DNA of 64,000 nt from Paucisalibacillus algeriensis. Lineage in GTDB: Bacteria; Bacillota; Bacilli; Bacillales; Amphibacillaceae. The stretch lies in the NCBI RefSeq assembly GCF_000577245.1, contig NZ_CBYO010000014.1, positions 62,001-126,000 of the forward strand, written 5' to 3'. Position numbers and translations under genes: made by a program. This document shows positions 1 to 9,895 of the stretch, one piece after another; the first letter of the stretch is position 1; every line of letters begins with the position of its first letter. The notes beneath the pieces were generated by a model, which was given only the letters and a program-made list of their open reading frames with translations, searched no databases and was not told the DNA's origin.

Positions 1-544
1 TTTTAGCCTCGAGGATCCGAAGTTCTTTTACTAGTCTATTAAATTCCTCTCGGTTGTCTTCATCTAATGTCCGATCAATTTGATCTAATAATTGTTTTTT
101 TTGAAAATCATATAATGAACGTTCCAAAAGAATAGTTGCATTTTCTTTATCTTGTTGGGTTATCATATATTCATCGGGAACAAAGGGGTTTTCCTCTAAA
201 ACAGCAGCATACATATGGTTTTGGTTTGCGTTGTTAAAGTTTAGTTGAATATAAAGGGACTCATGTTGATTTAAACGGATATCATGAAAAGCCTTTTCAG
301 CATCTGTTGTTACCAAATGATTTTTATAGAAGCGAAATGGGACTTCTTTCGAACATTGACTTGTAATAATCACACTCCGCAAACAAAATTTTGCATCATG
401 AACAAAATGGACATTTTCTAAAATTTCATGATGATTAATTAGATAGTTTAAGATCCATACACTTTCCCTTTTTTTTAACTGATAATGATTAAGAAACCAT
501 TGTAAAAATTTCTTTTTATCTTTAACGGATACCGGAGCTTGCAT
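1..544 (-). CDS. ypiB: YpiB family protein (UPF0302), partial at window edge
   Basis: The reading frame starts at an ATG whose first base is 544 and runs without a stop to base 1, giving 181 codons, so the end lies just outside the window. The conserved N-terminus is visible (VSVKDKKKFLQWFL, then KKRESVWILNYL, and TTDAEKAFHDIRLNQHESL near the middle), which I recognise as YpiB; B. subtilis YpiB is of similar length. No enzymatic motif is visible and the molecular function is not established. It follows ypiA with a 32-base gap and is probably the last gene of the aroC-aroB-aroA-ypiA-ypiB transcription unit. Confidence 0.9.
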   Translation of the reverse strand, partial: MQAPVSVKDKKKFLQWFLNHYQLKKRESVWILNYLINHHEILENVHFVHDAKFCLRSVIITSQCSKEVPFRFYKNHLVTTDAEKAFHDIRLNQHESLYIQLNFNNANQNHMYAAVLEENPFVPDEYMITQQDKENATILLERSLYDFQKKQLLDQIDRTLDEDNREEFNRLVKELRILEAK

Positions 545-576
545 AGAGTTAACTACCTCCTCCCTACTGCCTAGAT

Positions 577-1824
577 TCACATTTGCCGTAAACGATTTAC
601 ATAATCAACAATTTCATCATCTTGAGGATCATCTTGTAAATATGCAGTAAATATTTTAATCGCTTCCCCAGTCCTCCCTTCCTCCATTAAGAAGTAGCCG
701 AATTCTTTTAGGAAGTCATTATCATGTTGTAAGCTATTATATGCTTCCTGATAGTGATTTAATGCATCATTATATGATTCAATTTCATTATATGCACGTG
801 CTAACTCCCAATCATATAATGGGTCTTCTCCACCTGTTTCTTTGACTACTTTTATTAACTCAATAATATCATCCTGTCTATCTTTTTCTTTCAAGATTTC
901 TATAAGGAATAAGACAGCTTCCTTATAATCCGCATCTAAGTTAACCGCCTCACGCATGTATTTCTCGGTTTCCTCCTCAAGACCCACTTGATGTGCTAAG
1001 CTTCCAGCCAGAAAATACAATTCCTTATTAAACTCGTCCATTTTGATTCCTTTAAGTGCCGTTTCATACGCCTCTTGAATTCTTTCGTCTTCCTCATATG
1101 CCTTTGCTAGTTGGATGTATGCAGTATGGTAATACGGATCTTCTTCAATTAATTCATTCCATACATTGATAGCAATATCATTCCTGTCAGCTTCAAAAGC
1201 AGTGAAACCGTATTTAAATAATGTGTCTGGATTTTTACTATTTGTTTTCTCGTAAAAGTTAAGTGCAAGCTCAAATTCTCCGACATTTAAATAAGATTCT
1301 GCTAATCTTTCATGAATTGGGATGTCAGGTGCTTCTATTTTCAATGACTTCTCGTAAAAAGTAATTGCTCGTTTAAAATCACCCAATGAGTAATAAAGTT
1401 CTCCTAGGGCCAAATCTATAATTGGTTCTGTTGGGCTTATTTCCTTTGCAAACTGAAGCTTCTGCTCAGCAACTTCGAAAAGCCCTTGAGACTGATAAAG
1501 ATCAGCAAGTGCCACTAACGCTTGTAAATATGCTTCATCATCACTAGGAATAGAATTTAGTAGGTCAATTGCTTTTTCATCCATCTGTTGTTCTATATAG
1601 ATATCTGTTAATAATAACTTCAGTTCACTTTCATCAGGGTATTGCTTTAACAAGTGTAGTAATATATCTTCTGCTTCAAGTAAAAAACCCCAATTCATAT
1701 AAAATTCTGCAAACCCAAATCGTTCATCATCAGTTGCATGTTCCAAATGACTACTAATATGATCTATCGCTTGATCGACTTGGTCCATTTCCATTAATTT
1801 ATTTGCTTCTTCTAAAACAGTCAC
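577..1824 (-). CDS. ypiA: TPR-repeat protein YpiA
   Basis: This is a protein of about 415 residues made almost entirely of tetratricopeptide repeats, with recurring A/G-x-L-Y and F-A/K-x-A-I-x-x-Y/W patterns such as LGELYYSLGDFKRAITFYEK and LAESYLNVGEFELALNFYE. It has no signal peptide or catalytic motif, so a cytoplasmic protein-binding scaffold role is inferred. The open frame begins at a TTG (1830), but an AAAGGG Shine-Dalgarno lies nine bases before a GTG at 1824, which I chose. It sits between aroA and ypiB exactly as in B. subtilis. Its partner proteins are not evident. Confidence 0.9.
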   Translation of the reverse strand: MTVLEEANKLMEMDQVDQAIDHISSHLEHATDDERFGFAEFYMNWGFLLEAEDILLHLLKQYPDESELKLLLTDIYIEQQMDEKAIDLLNSIPSDDEAYLQALVALADLYQSQGLFEVAEQKLQFAKEISPTEPIIDLALGELYYSLGDFKRAITFYEKSLKIEAPDIPIHERLAESYLNVGEFELALNFYEKTNSKNPDTLFKYGFTAFEADRNDIAINVWNELIEEDPYYHTAYIQLAKAYEEDERIQEAYETALKGIKMDEFNKELYFLAGSLAHQVGLEEETEKYMREAVNLDADYKEAVLFLIEILKEKDRQDDIIELIKVVKETGGEDPLYDWELARAYNEIESYNDALNHYQEAYNSLQHDNDFLKEFGYFLMEEGRTGEAIKIFTAYLQDDPQDDEIVDYVNRLRQM

Positions 1825-1861
1825 ATACAAAATCCCTTTCTATTTTAACATTCTCATAGCT

Positions 1862-3154
1862 TTAAACCTTATGAACAATATTATTTAGATCATCCATAAA
1901 ATTTGGATAGGATATAGATATTGATGATAACTCGTCGATGATAACATTTCCTTCCGTTATGAGGGAGGCTATTACTGCCATCATTGCTATACGATGATCA
2001 TGGTACGACATAACCGTCCCGCCAATTAATTGGGTCTTCCCTTCGATCACCATGCCATCTTTAGTTGCTTGGATTTGAGCACCTAGCGTCGTTAATACCT
2101 CGACAACCGCTTGTATTCTATCGGTTTCCTTTACTTTTAATTCCTCTGCATTCCGAATGATGGTTTTACCCTCTGCTTGCGTAGCGAGTAGAGCAATGAT
2201 TGGAATTTCATCAATTAGCCTCGGAATAATTTCACCTTCTATCGTAATGCCCCTTAATGACCGGTATGCAACTTGAATATCACCTTTTAGTTCTCCTCCA
2301 ATTACAGTTTTATTCAGAACAGTAACGCTTGCACCCATTTCCTCTAATACTTCTAGAAACCCTGCTCTTGTCTTATTTATTCCAACATTATTAATGACTA
2401 AGCAACTACCAGGAATAATCGCTGCAGCTGTCAGTAGAAATGATGCCGAGGATATATCACCAGGAACATAAACTTCCGTACCATGAAGCTCACCATTTGA
2501 AATCACTTCAATTTCGTTATGCATTACATTAATATTAGCACCAAAAGCTTGCAACATATTTTCGGTGTGGTCTCGTGTTGGATAATTCTCGATCACCTTT
2601 GTTACACCTGTTGCACCTAAGCCTGCTAATAGAATGGCAGATTTAACCTGTGCGCTATTTATTGGCATGTTATATGTTATTCCATGTAAATTACCACCAT
2701 CAAGTGCTATTGGAAGATAGCTTGTTTCCATTCTACCAATAAATTTCCCCCCCATTTCTCTCAGAGGCATGATTACTCTGTCCATGGGCCGTTGAGCCAG
2801 TGAAGAATCTCCGTAAACAAACGAGGAAAATGGTAAACTTGCTAGTAATCCAAGCATCAACCTAGCTGTTGTTCCTGAATTACCAAAGTATATTGGTTCC
2901 TGGGGCTCTTGCAATCCACTCTTTCCTTTCCCATCAATCTGCAGAGTATTACCTGATTTTTCTATGGATACGCCCATTAACCGAAATGCCTCGACAGTTC
3001 GCATACAGTCCTCACCGTCTAAGAAATTTTCTATTGTTGTGGTTCCTTTGGAAATTGATCCTAGTATTACTGCACGATGTGAAATGGATTTATCACCTGG
3101 GACTTCCATGGATCCATAAATGCGTATAGAATCTTGCTTTGCTAAAACTGGCAT
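1862..3154 (-). CDS. aroA: 3-phosphoshikimate 1-carboxyvinyltransferase (EPSP synthase)
   Basis: The enzyme joins shikimate-3-phosphate and phosphoenolpyruvate to give EPSP, the sixth step of the shikimate pathway (called aroE in B. subtilis). The 430-residue length is typical. The N-terminal substrate loop PGDKSISHR is at residues 19-27, and GNSGTTAR at 91-98 replaces the GNAGTA form of E. coli-type enzymes, which fits the Gram-positive class. The C-terminal part carries the KETDRI and DHRIAM signatures. The ATG at 3154 directly abuts the aroB stop codon and is preceded by a GGAAGGG site. It lies inside the aroC-aroB-aroA-ypiA unit, with no tyrA or hisC before it. Confidence 0.97.
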   Translation of the reverse strand: MPVLAKQDSIRIYGSMEVPGDKSISHRAVILGSISKGTTTIENFLDGEDCMRTVEAFRLMGVSIEKSGNTLQIDGKGKSGLQEPQEPIYFGNSGTTARLMLGLLASLPFSSFVYGDSSLAQRPMDRVIMPLREMGGKFIGRMETSYLPIALDGGNLHGITYNMPINSAQVKSAILLAGLGATGVTKVIENYPTRDHTENMLQAFGANINVMHNEIEVISNGELHGTEVYVPGDISSASFLLTAAAIIPGSCLVINNVGINKTRAGFLEVLEEMGASVTVLNKTVIGGELKGDIQVAYRSLRGITIEGEIIPRLIDEIPIIALLATQAEGKTIIRNAEELKVKETDRIQAVVEVLTTLGAQIQATKDGMVIEGKTQLIGGTVMSYHDHRIAMMAVIASLITEGNVIIDELSSISISYPNFMDDLNNIVHKV

Positions 3155-4234
3155 CTATATCCCTTCCTTCATTTCTTCCATTACAAAGGCTGTCAGATAC
3201 TTCTTTAACTTGGAATCATCTATCATATGAATAACAGGTGCTGATATGCCTTGAAGTAAAACCATTTGAATTTGTTTATATATCGTTTTTTTGTCATACT
3301 TCATTATTTTTACTAAATCATCGATCATTTCAAGAGATAATACTAATGGATAACGATTTTTAATTAACCATGTCTTTAGGGCATGTATCGGGAGATCAGC
3401 CTTAAGTTCTCTATTGCTAACAAATAGTGCAAACAATAAACCAATTGCAACCGCTTCACCATGAGTGATGACGCCATATCCCAATTTTGTTTCCAATGCA
3501 TGCCCCAATGTATGTCCTAAATTTAAAAACATACGTTTTCCAGATTCTCTTTCATCTTGTTCGACAATATCAGCTTTAATCGATATTCCTCTTTCCAGAA
3601 AATACGTTGTTTCCTCCATGTGAACCTCTGGTAAGGAAACATTCCATAACCTTTCTAGTAATTCTGAATCAGCAAGCATTGCTTCTTTAATAAGCTCGGC
3701 ATAACCAGAACGTATTTCTCTTTCCGGAAGAGTTTTAAGCATATCCGTATCATAAAACACTAATACAGGAGGGTAGAAACTACCTATTAAATTCTTTCCA
3801 CTTTCATGATTTATTGCTACCTTACCGCCAACACTACTATCATGCGCTAATATAGTAGTTGGGATTTGAACATAATCGATTCCACGCATAAATGTTGCTG
3901 CAACAAATCCAGCCAAGTCGCCAATTACCCCTCCACCTAATGCGATGATAAGTGATTTTCGATCTAGCTGATATTCAATTGCCTTTGATTGAAGATTATA
4001 GTAAGTATTAATGTTCTTTGCCTGTTCCCCAGGACTAACAACTTCGACAAAAACATCTTGTACATTGCATCCATGAACAATGTCTTCAACATACAGATTA
4101 GCTACATTCGAATCGGTAATAATAAGAATAGCAGAATAACTTTTGGGTAGATACTTCCCAACAAGATGTCGTATCTTGTTACCAATTATAATATCATAGG
4201 ATTGAATTACAGAATTGACATGAATAATATTCAT
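3155..4234 (-). CDS. aroB: 3-dehydroquinate synthase
   Basis: This NAD- and metal-dependent enzyme converts DAHP to 3-dehydroquinate, the second shikimate step. The 359-residue protein shows the NAD-binding GGGVIGDLAGF motif from residue 100 and the active-site stretch PTTILAHDSSVGGKVAIN at about 125-142. The metal ligands fall in the YAELIKEAM and LNLGHTLGHALE segments. It abuts aroC upstream and aroA downstream with no intergenic bases, which implies translational coupling. In B. subtilis aroB is followed by aroH and the trp operon; here the next gene is aroA. Confidence 0.97.
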   Translation of the reverse strand: MNIIHVNSVIQSYDIIIGNKIRHLVGKYLPKSYSAILIITDSNVANLYVEDIVHGCNVQDVFVEVVSPGEQAKNINTYYNLQSKAIEYQLDRKSLIIALGGGVIGDLAGFVAATFMRGIDYVQIPTTILAHDSSVGGKVAINHESGKNLIGSFYPPVLVFYDTDMLKTLPEREIRSGYAELIKEAMLADSELLERLWNVSLPEVHMEETTYFLERGISIKADIVEQDERESGKRMFLNLGHTLGHALETKLGYGVITHGEAVAIGLLFALFVSNRELKADLPIHALKTWLIKNRYPLVLSLEMIDDLVKIMKYDKKTIYKQIQMVLLQGISAPVIHMIDDSKLKKYLTAFVMEEMKEGI

Positions 4235-5401
4235 TTAGAAACTCCTTATATCTTCCCGGTATTGATCAATAGCTTCTTTTAGTACAGAGAAGCGATCATG
4301 CGGAAATTGTTCAAGCAGTGCTCTAGCCAGTTCGAAGGCAACAACATGTTCCATGACAACTGCCGCAGCAGGAACAGCACAGGCATCCGAGCGTTCAACA
4401 CTTGCTTGAAATGTTTCTTTTGTTTCAATATCTACACTTTTTAACGGCTTCATTAAAGTTGGGATTGGCTTCATTACTCCTTTTACTACTATAGGCATTC
4501 CGGTAGTCATCCCACCCTCAAAACCGCCTAAACGATTGGAATTTCGATAATACCCATAACCTTTTTCCCAACAAATTTCATCATGAACTTCACTACCATT
4601 TCTTCTTGCAGCTTCAAATCCGATACCAAATTCGACACCTTTATATGCATTAATGCTGACAACAGCTCCAGCAATACGACTATCTAACTTTCGGTCATAA
4701 TGAACATAAGATCCAATTCCAGCTGGCATACCTTCTACATATACCTCTGTTACCCCCCCTAGAGAATCTCCATTCTTTTTAGCTAAATCTATTCTTTCCA
4801 TCATCTGCTGTTCTGCTTTCTTATCTAAGGTTCTGACTGGTGAATCTTCTGATATGTCCTGTCTTTCCTTTATAGTTATGGTGGAATTTTCTTCCGCTTT
4901 AACTCCACCGATTTCTTTTACATAGCCGCAAATCTCGATACCTAACTGACGTAGCATGGTTTTCGCCACCGCTCCTGCTGCCACTCTAGCAGCAGTTTCA
5001 CGAGCGGAAGAGCGTTCTAGAACATTACGCATGTCTCGATGACCATATTTTAACGCACCATTTAAATCGGCATGGCCCGGTCTCGGTCTGGTGACAACTC
5101 TTCTTAAAGAAACATTTTCATTGATAGGATCTTCTCCCATTATATCTGTCCAATGCTTAAAATCATCATTATGAATTACAAGGGAAATGGGTGATCCTAG
5201 CGTATATCCATGGCGAACCCCACTTGCTATATCTACTAGATCTTTCTCGATTTGCATTCGTTTTCCTCGTCCATATCCCTTTTGTCTTCGAAGTAATGAT
5301 TCATTAATATTTTCTTTTATTAAAGGCATTTGCGCCGGAATTCCTTCTATTATTGTTGTTAATTGCTTTCCATGTGATTCACCTGCTGTTAAATAGCGCA
5401 T
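4235..5401 (-). CDS. aroC: chorismate synthase
   Basis: The enzyme makes chorismate from EPSP using reduced FMN (aroF in B. subtilis). The protein begins [11 protein letters not shown], the family N-terminus, and carries [20 protein letters not shown] and the arginine-rich [15 protein letters not shown] signature. An in-frame ATG exists seven codons upstream, but a strong AAAGGAGG site just before the ATG at 5401 fixes the start, giving 388 residues. It is first in an aromatic unit separated from cheR by a terminator, so it probably has its own promoter in the 100 bases upstream; I could not identify that promoter confidently. Confidence 0.97.
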   Translation of the reverse strand: MRYLTAGESHGKQLTTIIEGIPAQMPLIKENINESLLRRQKGYGRGKRMQIEKDLVDIASGVRHGYTLGSPISLVIHNDDFKHWTDIMGEDPINENVSLRRVVTRPRPGHADLNGALKYGHRDMRNVLERSSARETAARVAAGAVAKTMLRQLGIEICGYVKEIGGVKAEENSTITIKERQDISEDSPVRTLDKKAEQQMMERIDLAKKNGDSLGGVTEVYVEGMPAGIGSYVHYDRKLDSRIAGAVVSINAYKGVEFGIGFEAARRNGSEVHDEICWEKGYGYYRNSNRLGGFEGGMTTGMPIVVKGVMKPIPTLMKPLKSVDIETKETFQASVERSDACAVPAAAVVMEHVVAFELARALLEQFPHDRFSVLKEAIDQYREDIRSF

Positions 5402-5508
5402 TATTTTCCTCCTTTGATCCACTTTCCAGTTGTTTTTATAAAATACCTAACAACTATTTCTCATGGTATCCTTTATTTGTAGTATAAACCAAGTAAGGCC
5501 AATAATAG

Positions 5509-5547
5509 AAAAAAATACTCTTAATCTGTATGGATAAGAGTATTTTT
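5509..5547 (-). terminator. Rho-independent terminator after cheR
   Basis: A 13-base perfect inverted repeat (arm AAAAATACTCTTA) with an 11-base loop is followed on the minus strand by a run of T. It overlaps the cheR stop codon and separates the ndk-cheR region from the aro genes. Confidence 0.85.
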
Positions 5548-6328
5548 ATGATTGACTTATTTTTTGATAGAAAAAGGTATCTAGTAACGTTAATCCATAC
5601 TTATTTGGACTGAAAATTTGCTCAGTACTTCCTACAAACAGAATACCGTTATTCGCCAGGGCTTTGGAAAAGTTATGGTAAATAGTGTCCTTTGCATAAT
5701 CAGTAAAATATATTAACACATTTCTACAAATAATTAAGTCTACTTGAGTCGGATACTTATCTTCTAGCAGATTATGCTTTTTAAAGATTACTTTTCGTTT
5801 AATGGCTGAATCGATCTCAAATTGACTCCCTTTTTGTTTAAAATACTTTGCTTTTAAATTAGTTGGTAATTCTTTTAGAGCTTGTTCAACATAAATTCCT
5901 TTTTTTGCTTTAGCGAGTACTTTTTCATCAATATCTGTAGCAAGTATTTTCGTGTTTAATTCTGGAAAGTATTCGTTTAATAAAATTGCGATACTATATG
6001 GTTCTTCACCTGTTGAACATGCAGCACTCCAAATAGTTAGCTCTTGATTGTTCATCTTAATTAATGGAATCACTGTATCTCTTAATACTTCCCAGCGTTT
6101 TGGATTTCTGTAAAATTCGGAAACATTAATCGTTATTCTATCTACTAATTCATGTAACAAATTTATGTCCTGGTTAATTGCATTAAAATATGAAGTAAAA
6201 TCTTGGTAGCCTCTTTTTTCTCGTAATGAGGTTAATCTTCGCTTCATTTGGGCTTCTTTATATTTTTGAAGGTCTATTCCTAGTTTGGTGTAGACTTTCT
6301 CGGTAAATAACTGGTAATCGTCTGACAT
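5546..6328 (-). CDS. cheR: chemotaxis protein methyltransferase CheR
   Basis: CheR methylates glutamates of methyl-accepting chemotaxis receptors using S-adenosylmethionine. The 260-residue protein has the all-helical CheR_N domain, the linker motif INVSEFYRN at about 67-75, and the SAM-binding motif SAACSTGEEPYS at 101-112. ICRNVLIYFT follows near residue 200. It lies between ndk and aroC as in B. subtilis. No other chemotaxis gene is in the window, but motI nearby also supports motility. Confidence 0.96.
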   Translation of the reverse strand: MSDDYQLFTEKVYTKLGIDLQKYKEAQMKRRLTSLREKRGYQDFTSYFNAINQDINLLHELVDRITINVSEFYRNPKRWEVLRDTVIPLIKMNNQELTIWSAACSTGEEPYSIAILLNEYFPELNTKILATDIDEKVLAKAKKGIYVEQALKELPTNLKAKYFKQKGSQFEIDSAIKRKVIFKKHNLLEDKYPTQVDLIICRNVLIYFTDYAKDTIYHNFSKALANNGILFVGSTEQIFSPNKYGLTLLDTFFYQKISQS

Positions 6329-6457
6329 AACTTTCCCCTCTTTATTTTTCTATCTATAAAGTTTACGGACCTAATATACACTTCGCTTTTCTGTGTTTTC
6401 GGACCGTTCCCGCGCTTAATCAAATTTAGATTTTCCAAACAAAGTACCAAAAAACAT

Positions 6458-6491
6458 AAAATACCTCCATATTTATAAAGGAGGTATTTTT
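6458..6491 (-). terminator. Rho-independent terminator after ndk
   Basis: The inverted repeat AAATACCTCC / GGAGGTATTT with a short AT-rich loop lies immediately downstream of the ndk stop and ends in a T-rich tract on the minus strand. Confidence 0.8.
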
Positions 6492-6496
6492 GTAAA

Positions 6497-6943
6497 TTAG
6501 TAGATCCAAGCTTTATCTTGTTTTTCATAGCTTACTAGTTCTTTTTGGTCAAAAAATAAGTTAATTTCTCTTTCAGCGCTTTCCGGTGAATCGGAACCGT
6601 GGATAACGTTCTTTCCAACTGTTACACCGAAGTCTCCTCTTAAAGTTCCTGGTGCTGCTTCCGCTGGATTTGTCTTACCCATCATTTCGCGAGCCGTTTT
6701 AATAACGTTTTCTCCTTCCCAAACCATAGCAAATACTGGTCCAGAAGTGATGAAGTCAACTAATTCACCAAAGAATGGTCGTTCTTTATGTTCACCATAA
6801 TGCTCGCTAGCTAATTCATCAGAGATCTGCATTAATTTAGCTCCTACTAACTTAAAACCTTTTCTTTCGAAGCGATTTACTACCTCACCTACTAAATTTC
6901 TTTGTACGCCATCTGGTTTAACCATTAAAAATGTTTTTTCCAT
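6497..6943 (-). CDS. ndk: nucleoside diphosphate kinase
   Basis: Ndk transfers the gamma phosphate of ATP to nucleoside diphosphates through a phosphohistidine. The 148-residue length is standard. The protein starts [19 protein letters not shown] and carries the active-site motif [13 protein letters not shown], with the catalytic histidine at residue 115. A GAGGTG site precedes the ATG. It follows the hepS-menH-hepT genes and is followed by a terminator, then cheR. Confidence 0.98.
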   Translation of the reverse strand: MEKTFLMVKPDGVQRNLVGEVVNRFERKGFKLVGAKLMQISDELASEHYGEHKERPFFGELVDFITSGPVFAMVWEGENVIKTAREMMGKTNPAEAAPGTLRGDFGVTVGKNVIHGSDSPESAEREINLFFDQKELVSYEKQDKAWIY

Positions 6944-7027
6944 GTTCTACACCTCAGTTTTTATGTATCATATGATTATGTAACCGTTTAAAATTCTATC
7001 AAACTTTTGTAAAAATAACAATAAATT

Positions 7028-7999
7028 CTATTGTTTCCTCTTACCAATATATTTTGCAATTTGTTCAAGCGTAATTTTTGCCTTATTGTGCGGGAAATCA
7101 TGAAGAGCAAGAAAAGCCTTTCTTAAATAACGCTCACTAATTTCGTAAGACATTTCGATAGCATTTGTTTCTTTTAGTGCACGGATAACAATACCCATCT
7201 GTTCTTTTGTTACTTCATTAGGATTTTTAAAAGTATTTCTCACTAGTAAATTAAATTCTTCATTTTCCATTGCAAATAAAACTGGTAATGTAATATTCCC
7301 TTGAAATAAATCATTCCCGGCTGGTTTCCCGAGTTGCTCAGCAGATGACGTAAAGTCCAGAATATCATCGATTATTTGATAACTCATTCCAATATAATAT
7401 CCATAATGGTATAATTTGTTTATTTCTTTTTGAGATAAACCAGAAGTCATGGCCCCTAGTTTACAACTTGATGCTAGTAGTAATGCAGTTTTCCGTTTAA
7501 TTCTTCTAAAATAAGTTTTTATATTTTGATCCCAGTTATACTTCTCTTTAATCTGTTCAATCTCACCTAAACTTACTTCAACTAATGCTTCTGAAAGAGT
7601 TTTATGTATTTCGGGATTCGGAATCTGTGTGATTGTCTCTAATGCACGAGCTAATATATAATCACCGGTATACATCGCCACGCGGTTCCCATACTGTTTT
7701 TTTATTGTTGGCTTTCCCCTTCGTAAGGACGCATCATCAATGACATCATCATGAACTAGGGTAGCCATATGTATTAATTCTAGCGAAACAGCAACGTTGA
7801 TTACTTGTTCCATATCAACCCTACCGAATTGACTAGACAACAAAACAAAGACAGGTCGAATTCGTTTTCCTCCTGCCTTTAGCAACTGTGTAGACGCTTC
7901 TCGTAAAACGGGATGATTGGCCTGTATTGCATCCATTAAATATGATTCAATTAAGTCCAAATCTTTCTTTAGGTAGTTATATGTTTTTGGTAATTTCAT
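7028..7999 (-). CDS. hepT: heptaprenyl diphosphate synthase component II
   Basis: This is the catalytic subunit of the enzyme that builds the C35 prenyl side chain of menaquinone-7 (also gerCC). GGKRIRP is near residue 43, the first aspartate-rich motif DDVIDDASLRRGKP begins near 84, and the second, DDILD, is near 211; both bind Mg-diphosphate. The open frame begins with a GTG that lies inside the ribosome binding site, so the ATG at 7999, preceded by AAAAGGTG, is the better start (323 residues). It works as a heterodimer with HepS, encoded two genes upstream. Confidence 0.95.
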   Translation of the reverse strand: MKLPKTYNYLKKDLDLIESYLMDAIQANHPVLREASTQLLKAGGKRIRPVFVLLSSQFGRVDMEQVINVAVSLELIHMATLVHDDVIDDASLRRGKPTIKKQYGNRVAMYTGDYILARALETITQIPNPEIHKTLSEALVEVSLGEIEQIKEKYNWDQNIKTYFRRIKRKTALLLASSCKLGAMTSGLSQKEINKLYHYGYYIGMSYQIIDDILDFTSSAEQLGKPAGNDLFQGNITLPVLFAMENEEFNLLVRNTFKNPNEVTKEQMGIVIRALKETNAIEMSYEISERYLRKAFLALHDFPHNKAKITLEQIAKYIGKRKQ

Positions 8000-8035
8000 G
8001 TGATTCACCTTTTGTTTTGTACAAGCTAATATGAA

Positions 8036-8740
8036 TTATTTAATCCCCATATGCATGGCTGCAACCCCGCCAGTATAACTTTTAACGTTCACACGTGAAA
8101 ATCCAGCATCTGTAAACATTTGCTTTAAAGTAAGTTTGTCAGGGAAATCTCTAGTTGATTCATTTAACCAAGAATATTCTTCATAACTTTTAGCAAATAT
8201 CCTACCAAATAATGGCATGATAAAACGGAAATAAAAGAAATATAATTGCTTGAATCCGAGCATGGTTGGCTGAGATGTTTCTAAGCAAACAACTTTACCA
8301 CCAGGTTTAACTACTCGGTACATTTCCTTTAGCACAGTCATATAATCAGGAACATTTCTAAGTCCAAATCCAATGGTAACAAAGTCAAAGGAATTATCGT
8401 CAAAAGGTAATTCCATGGCATTTCCATGAATAAATGATAGTTGGTCATAGTTATATTCTTTATTTTTCTCGACGGCAACTGACAACATATTTTTACTAAA
8501 GTCTAACCCAACCACTTTTCCGGTAGGTCCAACTGATTCTGCAAGAGAAATAGACCAATCTCCTGTTCCACAGCAAACATCTAAAGTAGAATCGCCTTTC
8601 GACACATTCATTTGCTTCATTACATCTTTTCTCCAAGATTTATGTCTTTGGAAAGAAATGATTGAGTTCATCGTATCGTATTTATCATATATTTTTTCAA
8701 ATACATGGTGTACCCGTTCTTCTTTTGATTTTTGTTGCAT
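8036..8740 (-). CDS. menH: demethylmenaquinone methyltransferase
   Basis: The enzyme performs the final SAM-dependent C-methylation of demethylmenaquinone (ubiE/menG/gerCB family). The 234-residue protein has the SAM motif [13 protein letters not shown] at 53-64, [13 protein letters not shown] in the central region and the family C-terminus MHMGIK. It lies between hepS and hepT, completing the conserved side-chain cluster. A GGAGATGG site precedes the ATG, and the hepS stop is only two bases upstream. Confidence 0.96.
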   Translation of the reverse strand: MQQKSKEERVHHVFEKIYDKYDTMNSIISFQRHKSWRKDVMKQMNVSKGDSTLDVCCGTGDWSISLAESVGPTGKVVGLDFSKNMLSVAVEKNKEYNYDQLSFIHGNAMELPFDDNSFDFVTIGFGLRNVPDYMTVLKEMYRVVKPGGKVVCLETSQPTMLGFKQLYFFYFRFIMPLFGRIFAKSYEEYSWLNESTRDFPDKLTLKQMFTDAGFSRVNVKSYTGGVAAMHMGIK

Positions 8741-8742
8741 TT

Positions 8743-9465
8743 TTATTCCATCTCCGAAGAGGTATGTTGATAGATAATGGAGTCAAGTATTTGCATAAAG
8801 TCTTGTTTTTGACGTTCAGAAAGTTTATCTATCATACCTTTTGTTTTATTTACTTGCTTTTCCAGAATGTCTTGCTTTTCTAATTCAAAAGAATTAGTAA
8901 TGTTATTTATTATTTCATTTGTAAATAATATTTCTTCTATTACATGGATTTCTTGTACCACTTGAACATGTTCTGCAATATATTTAATCAACAACGACTG
9001 AATTTGTTTTCGTGTTTCCAGGTAATCTTCAGGAGTCTCATTCTCCATATAATAAAGGTTCATTTTCAATTCATTGATTTGTTTAATTGCTGTTGCAAGT
9101 AATGTTATATATTCTCGTTCTTCTATATTCGCTAGTATGGAATAATATAATCCACTAAAATAATCACCAGCAAGTATAGATAATTGACTATCCATTCCAA
9201 TAGACGGACGATCAACTCCAGTATAGTCTGGAATATTTTCATGAATATCTAATGCAGTTTGAACAAGCATAGTCGTAATAATTAGTTGCTCTTTTACATT
9301 AGGGGCTAATATCGTTTTATTTAAAATGTAATGAAGAAAGTAGAGTTTATATTCATCAACTTCAGGTTTTGGTATATGTTTTATAAGGAAAGAATGATGA
9401 ACTGTCTCTTCAATCTGTAACTTCAATTGTTGTATTTCCCTCTCCATAGCAAGCAATATAATCAC
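8743..9465 (-). CDS. hepS: heptaprenyl diphosphate synthase component I
   Basis: HepS is the non-catalytic subunit of heptaprenyl diphosphate synthase (gerCA) and controls product chain length together with HepT. The 240-residue protein is mostly helical with no aspartate-rich motif, and shows the recognisable [15 protein letters not shown] segment at about 100-115. The family diverges fast, so position next to menH and hepT is strong support. The start is uncertain: GTG at 9465 follows GAAGGG, a TTG at 9456 follows AAGGTG, and an ATG lies at 9447. Confidence 0.88.
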   Translation of the reverse strand: MIILLAMEREIQQLKLQIEETVHHSFLIKHIPKPEVDEYKLYFLHYILNKTILAPNVKEQLIITTMLVQTALDIHENIPDYTGVDRPSIGMDSQLSILAGDYFSGLYYSILANIEEREYITLLATAIKQINELKMNLYYMENETPEDYLETRKQIQSLLIKYIAEHVQVVQEIHVIEEILFTNEIINNITNSFELEKQDILEKQVNKTKGMIDKLSERQKQDFMQILDSIIYQHTSSEME

Positions 9466-9575
9466 CTTAGCCCTTCAAAGCCTTAATGTCACCTAAGCCA
9501 TTATAACATATTTATTTATGTGCGATAGTCTAAAAGTTGGATTATATGTATTGAATTGTTGTTATAATTTTCCGG

Positions 9576-9791
9576 TTAACTATTGCTTATTTCACCATGG
9601 CTAGTTTGAATTACAGCTTTTCCCCTTACTTTAACCGCTGACGTGTGTTCTGTGAATTGAGCTATCATTATTTCACCTTTATCTAGCTTTTCGGAATGGT
9701 GAAACTTTGTATCCGAACCTCTTGTCAAACCAATAACATTCACTCCGTCTTCTAAAGCTTTTATGACGAAAAAGTCAGTATTATTATTCAT
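9576..9791 (-). CDS. mtrB: tryptophan RNA-binding attenuation protein TRAP
   Basis: TRAP forms an 11-subunit ring that binds tryptophan and then (G/U)AG repeats in trp leader RNAs to cause termination. The 71-residue protein matches the family closely: [20 protein letters not shown], then [18 protein letters not shown], then the RNA-contacting KVRGKA region. A GTG three codons upstream is part of the AAGGAG site; the ATG at 9791 is eight bases downstream of that site. In B. subtilis folE lies between hbs and mtrB; it is missing here, and the trp operon normally near aroB is also absent from the window. Confidence 0.96.
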   Translation of the reverse strand: MNNNTDFFVIKALEDGVNVIGLTRGSDTKFHHSEKLDKGEIMIAQFTEHTSAVKVRGKAVIQTSHGEISNS

Positions 9792-9851
9792 ATTTTTCAC
9801 TCCTTCGTATATTACTATTAGTATTATCGCATTTTAAAGTAATATGAAAAG

Positions 9852-9880
9852 AAAAAAGGGTGCGAATGAACGCACCCTTT
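9852..9880 (-). terminator. Rho-independent terminator after hbs
   Basis: GGGTGCG and CGCACCC form a perfect 7-bp GC-rich stem with a 6-base loop at 9858-9877, followed by TTTTTTC on the minus strand, just past the hbs stop. Confidence 0.88.
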
Positions 9881-9895
9881 AACCCTATGTACGTA

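Noticed and set aside
6280-6528. 82-residue minus-strand frame overlapping the ends of cheR and ndk
   Set aside because: It runs through a terminator hairpin and two well-supported genes, so it is a by-product frame.
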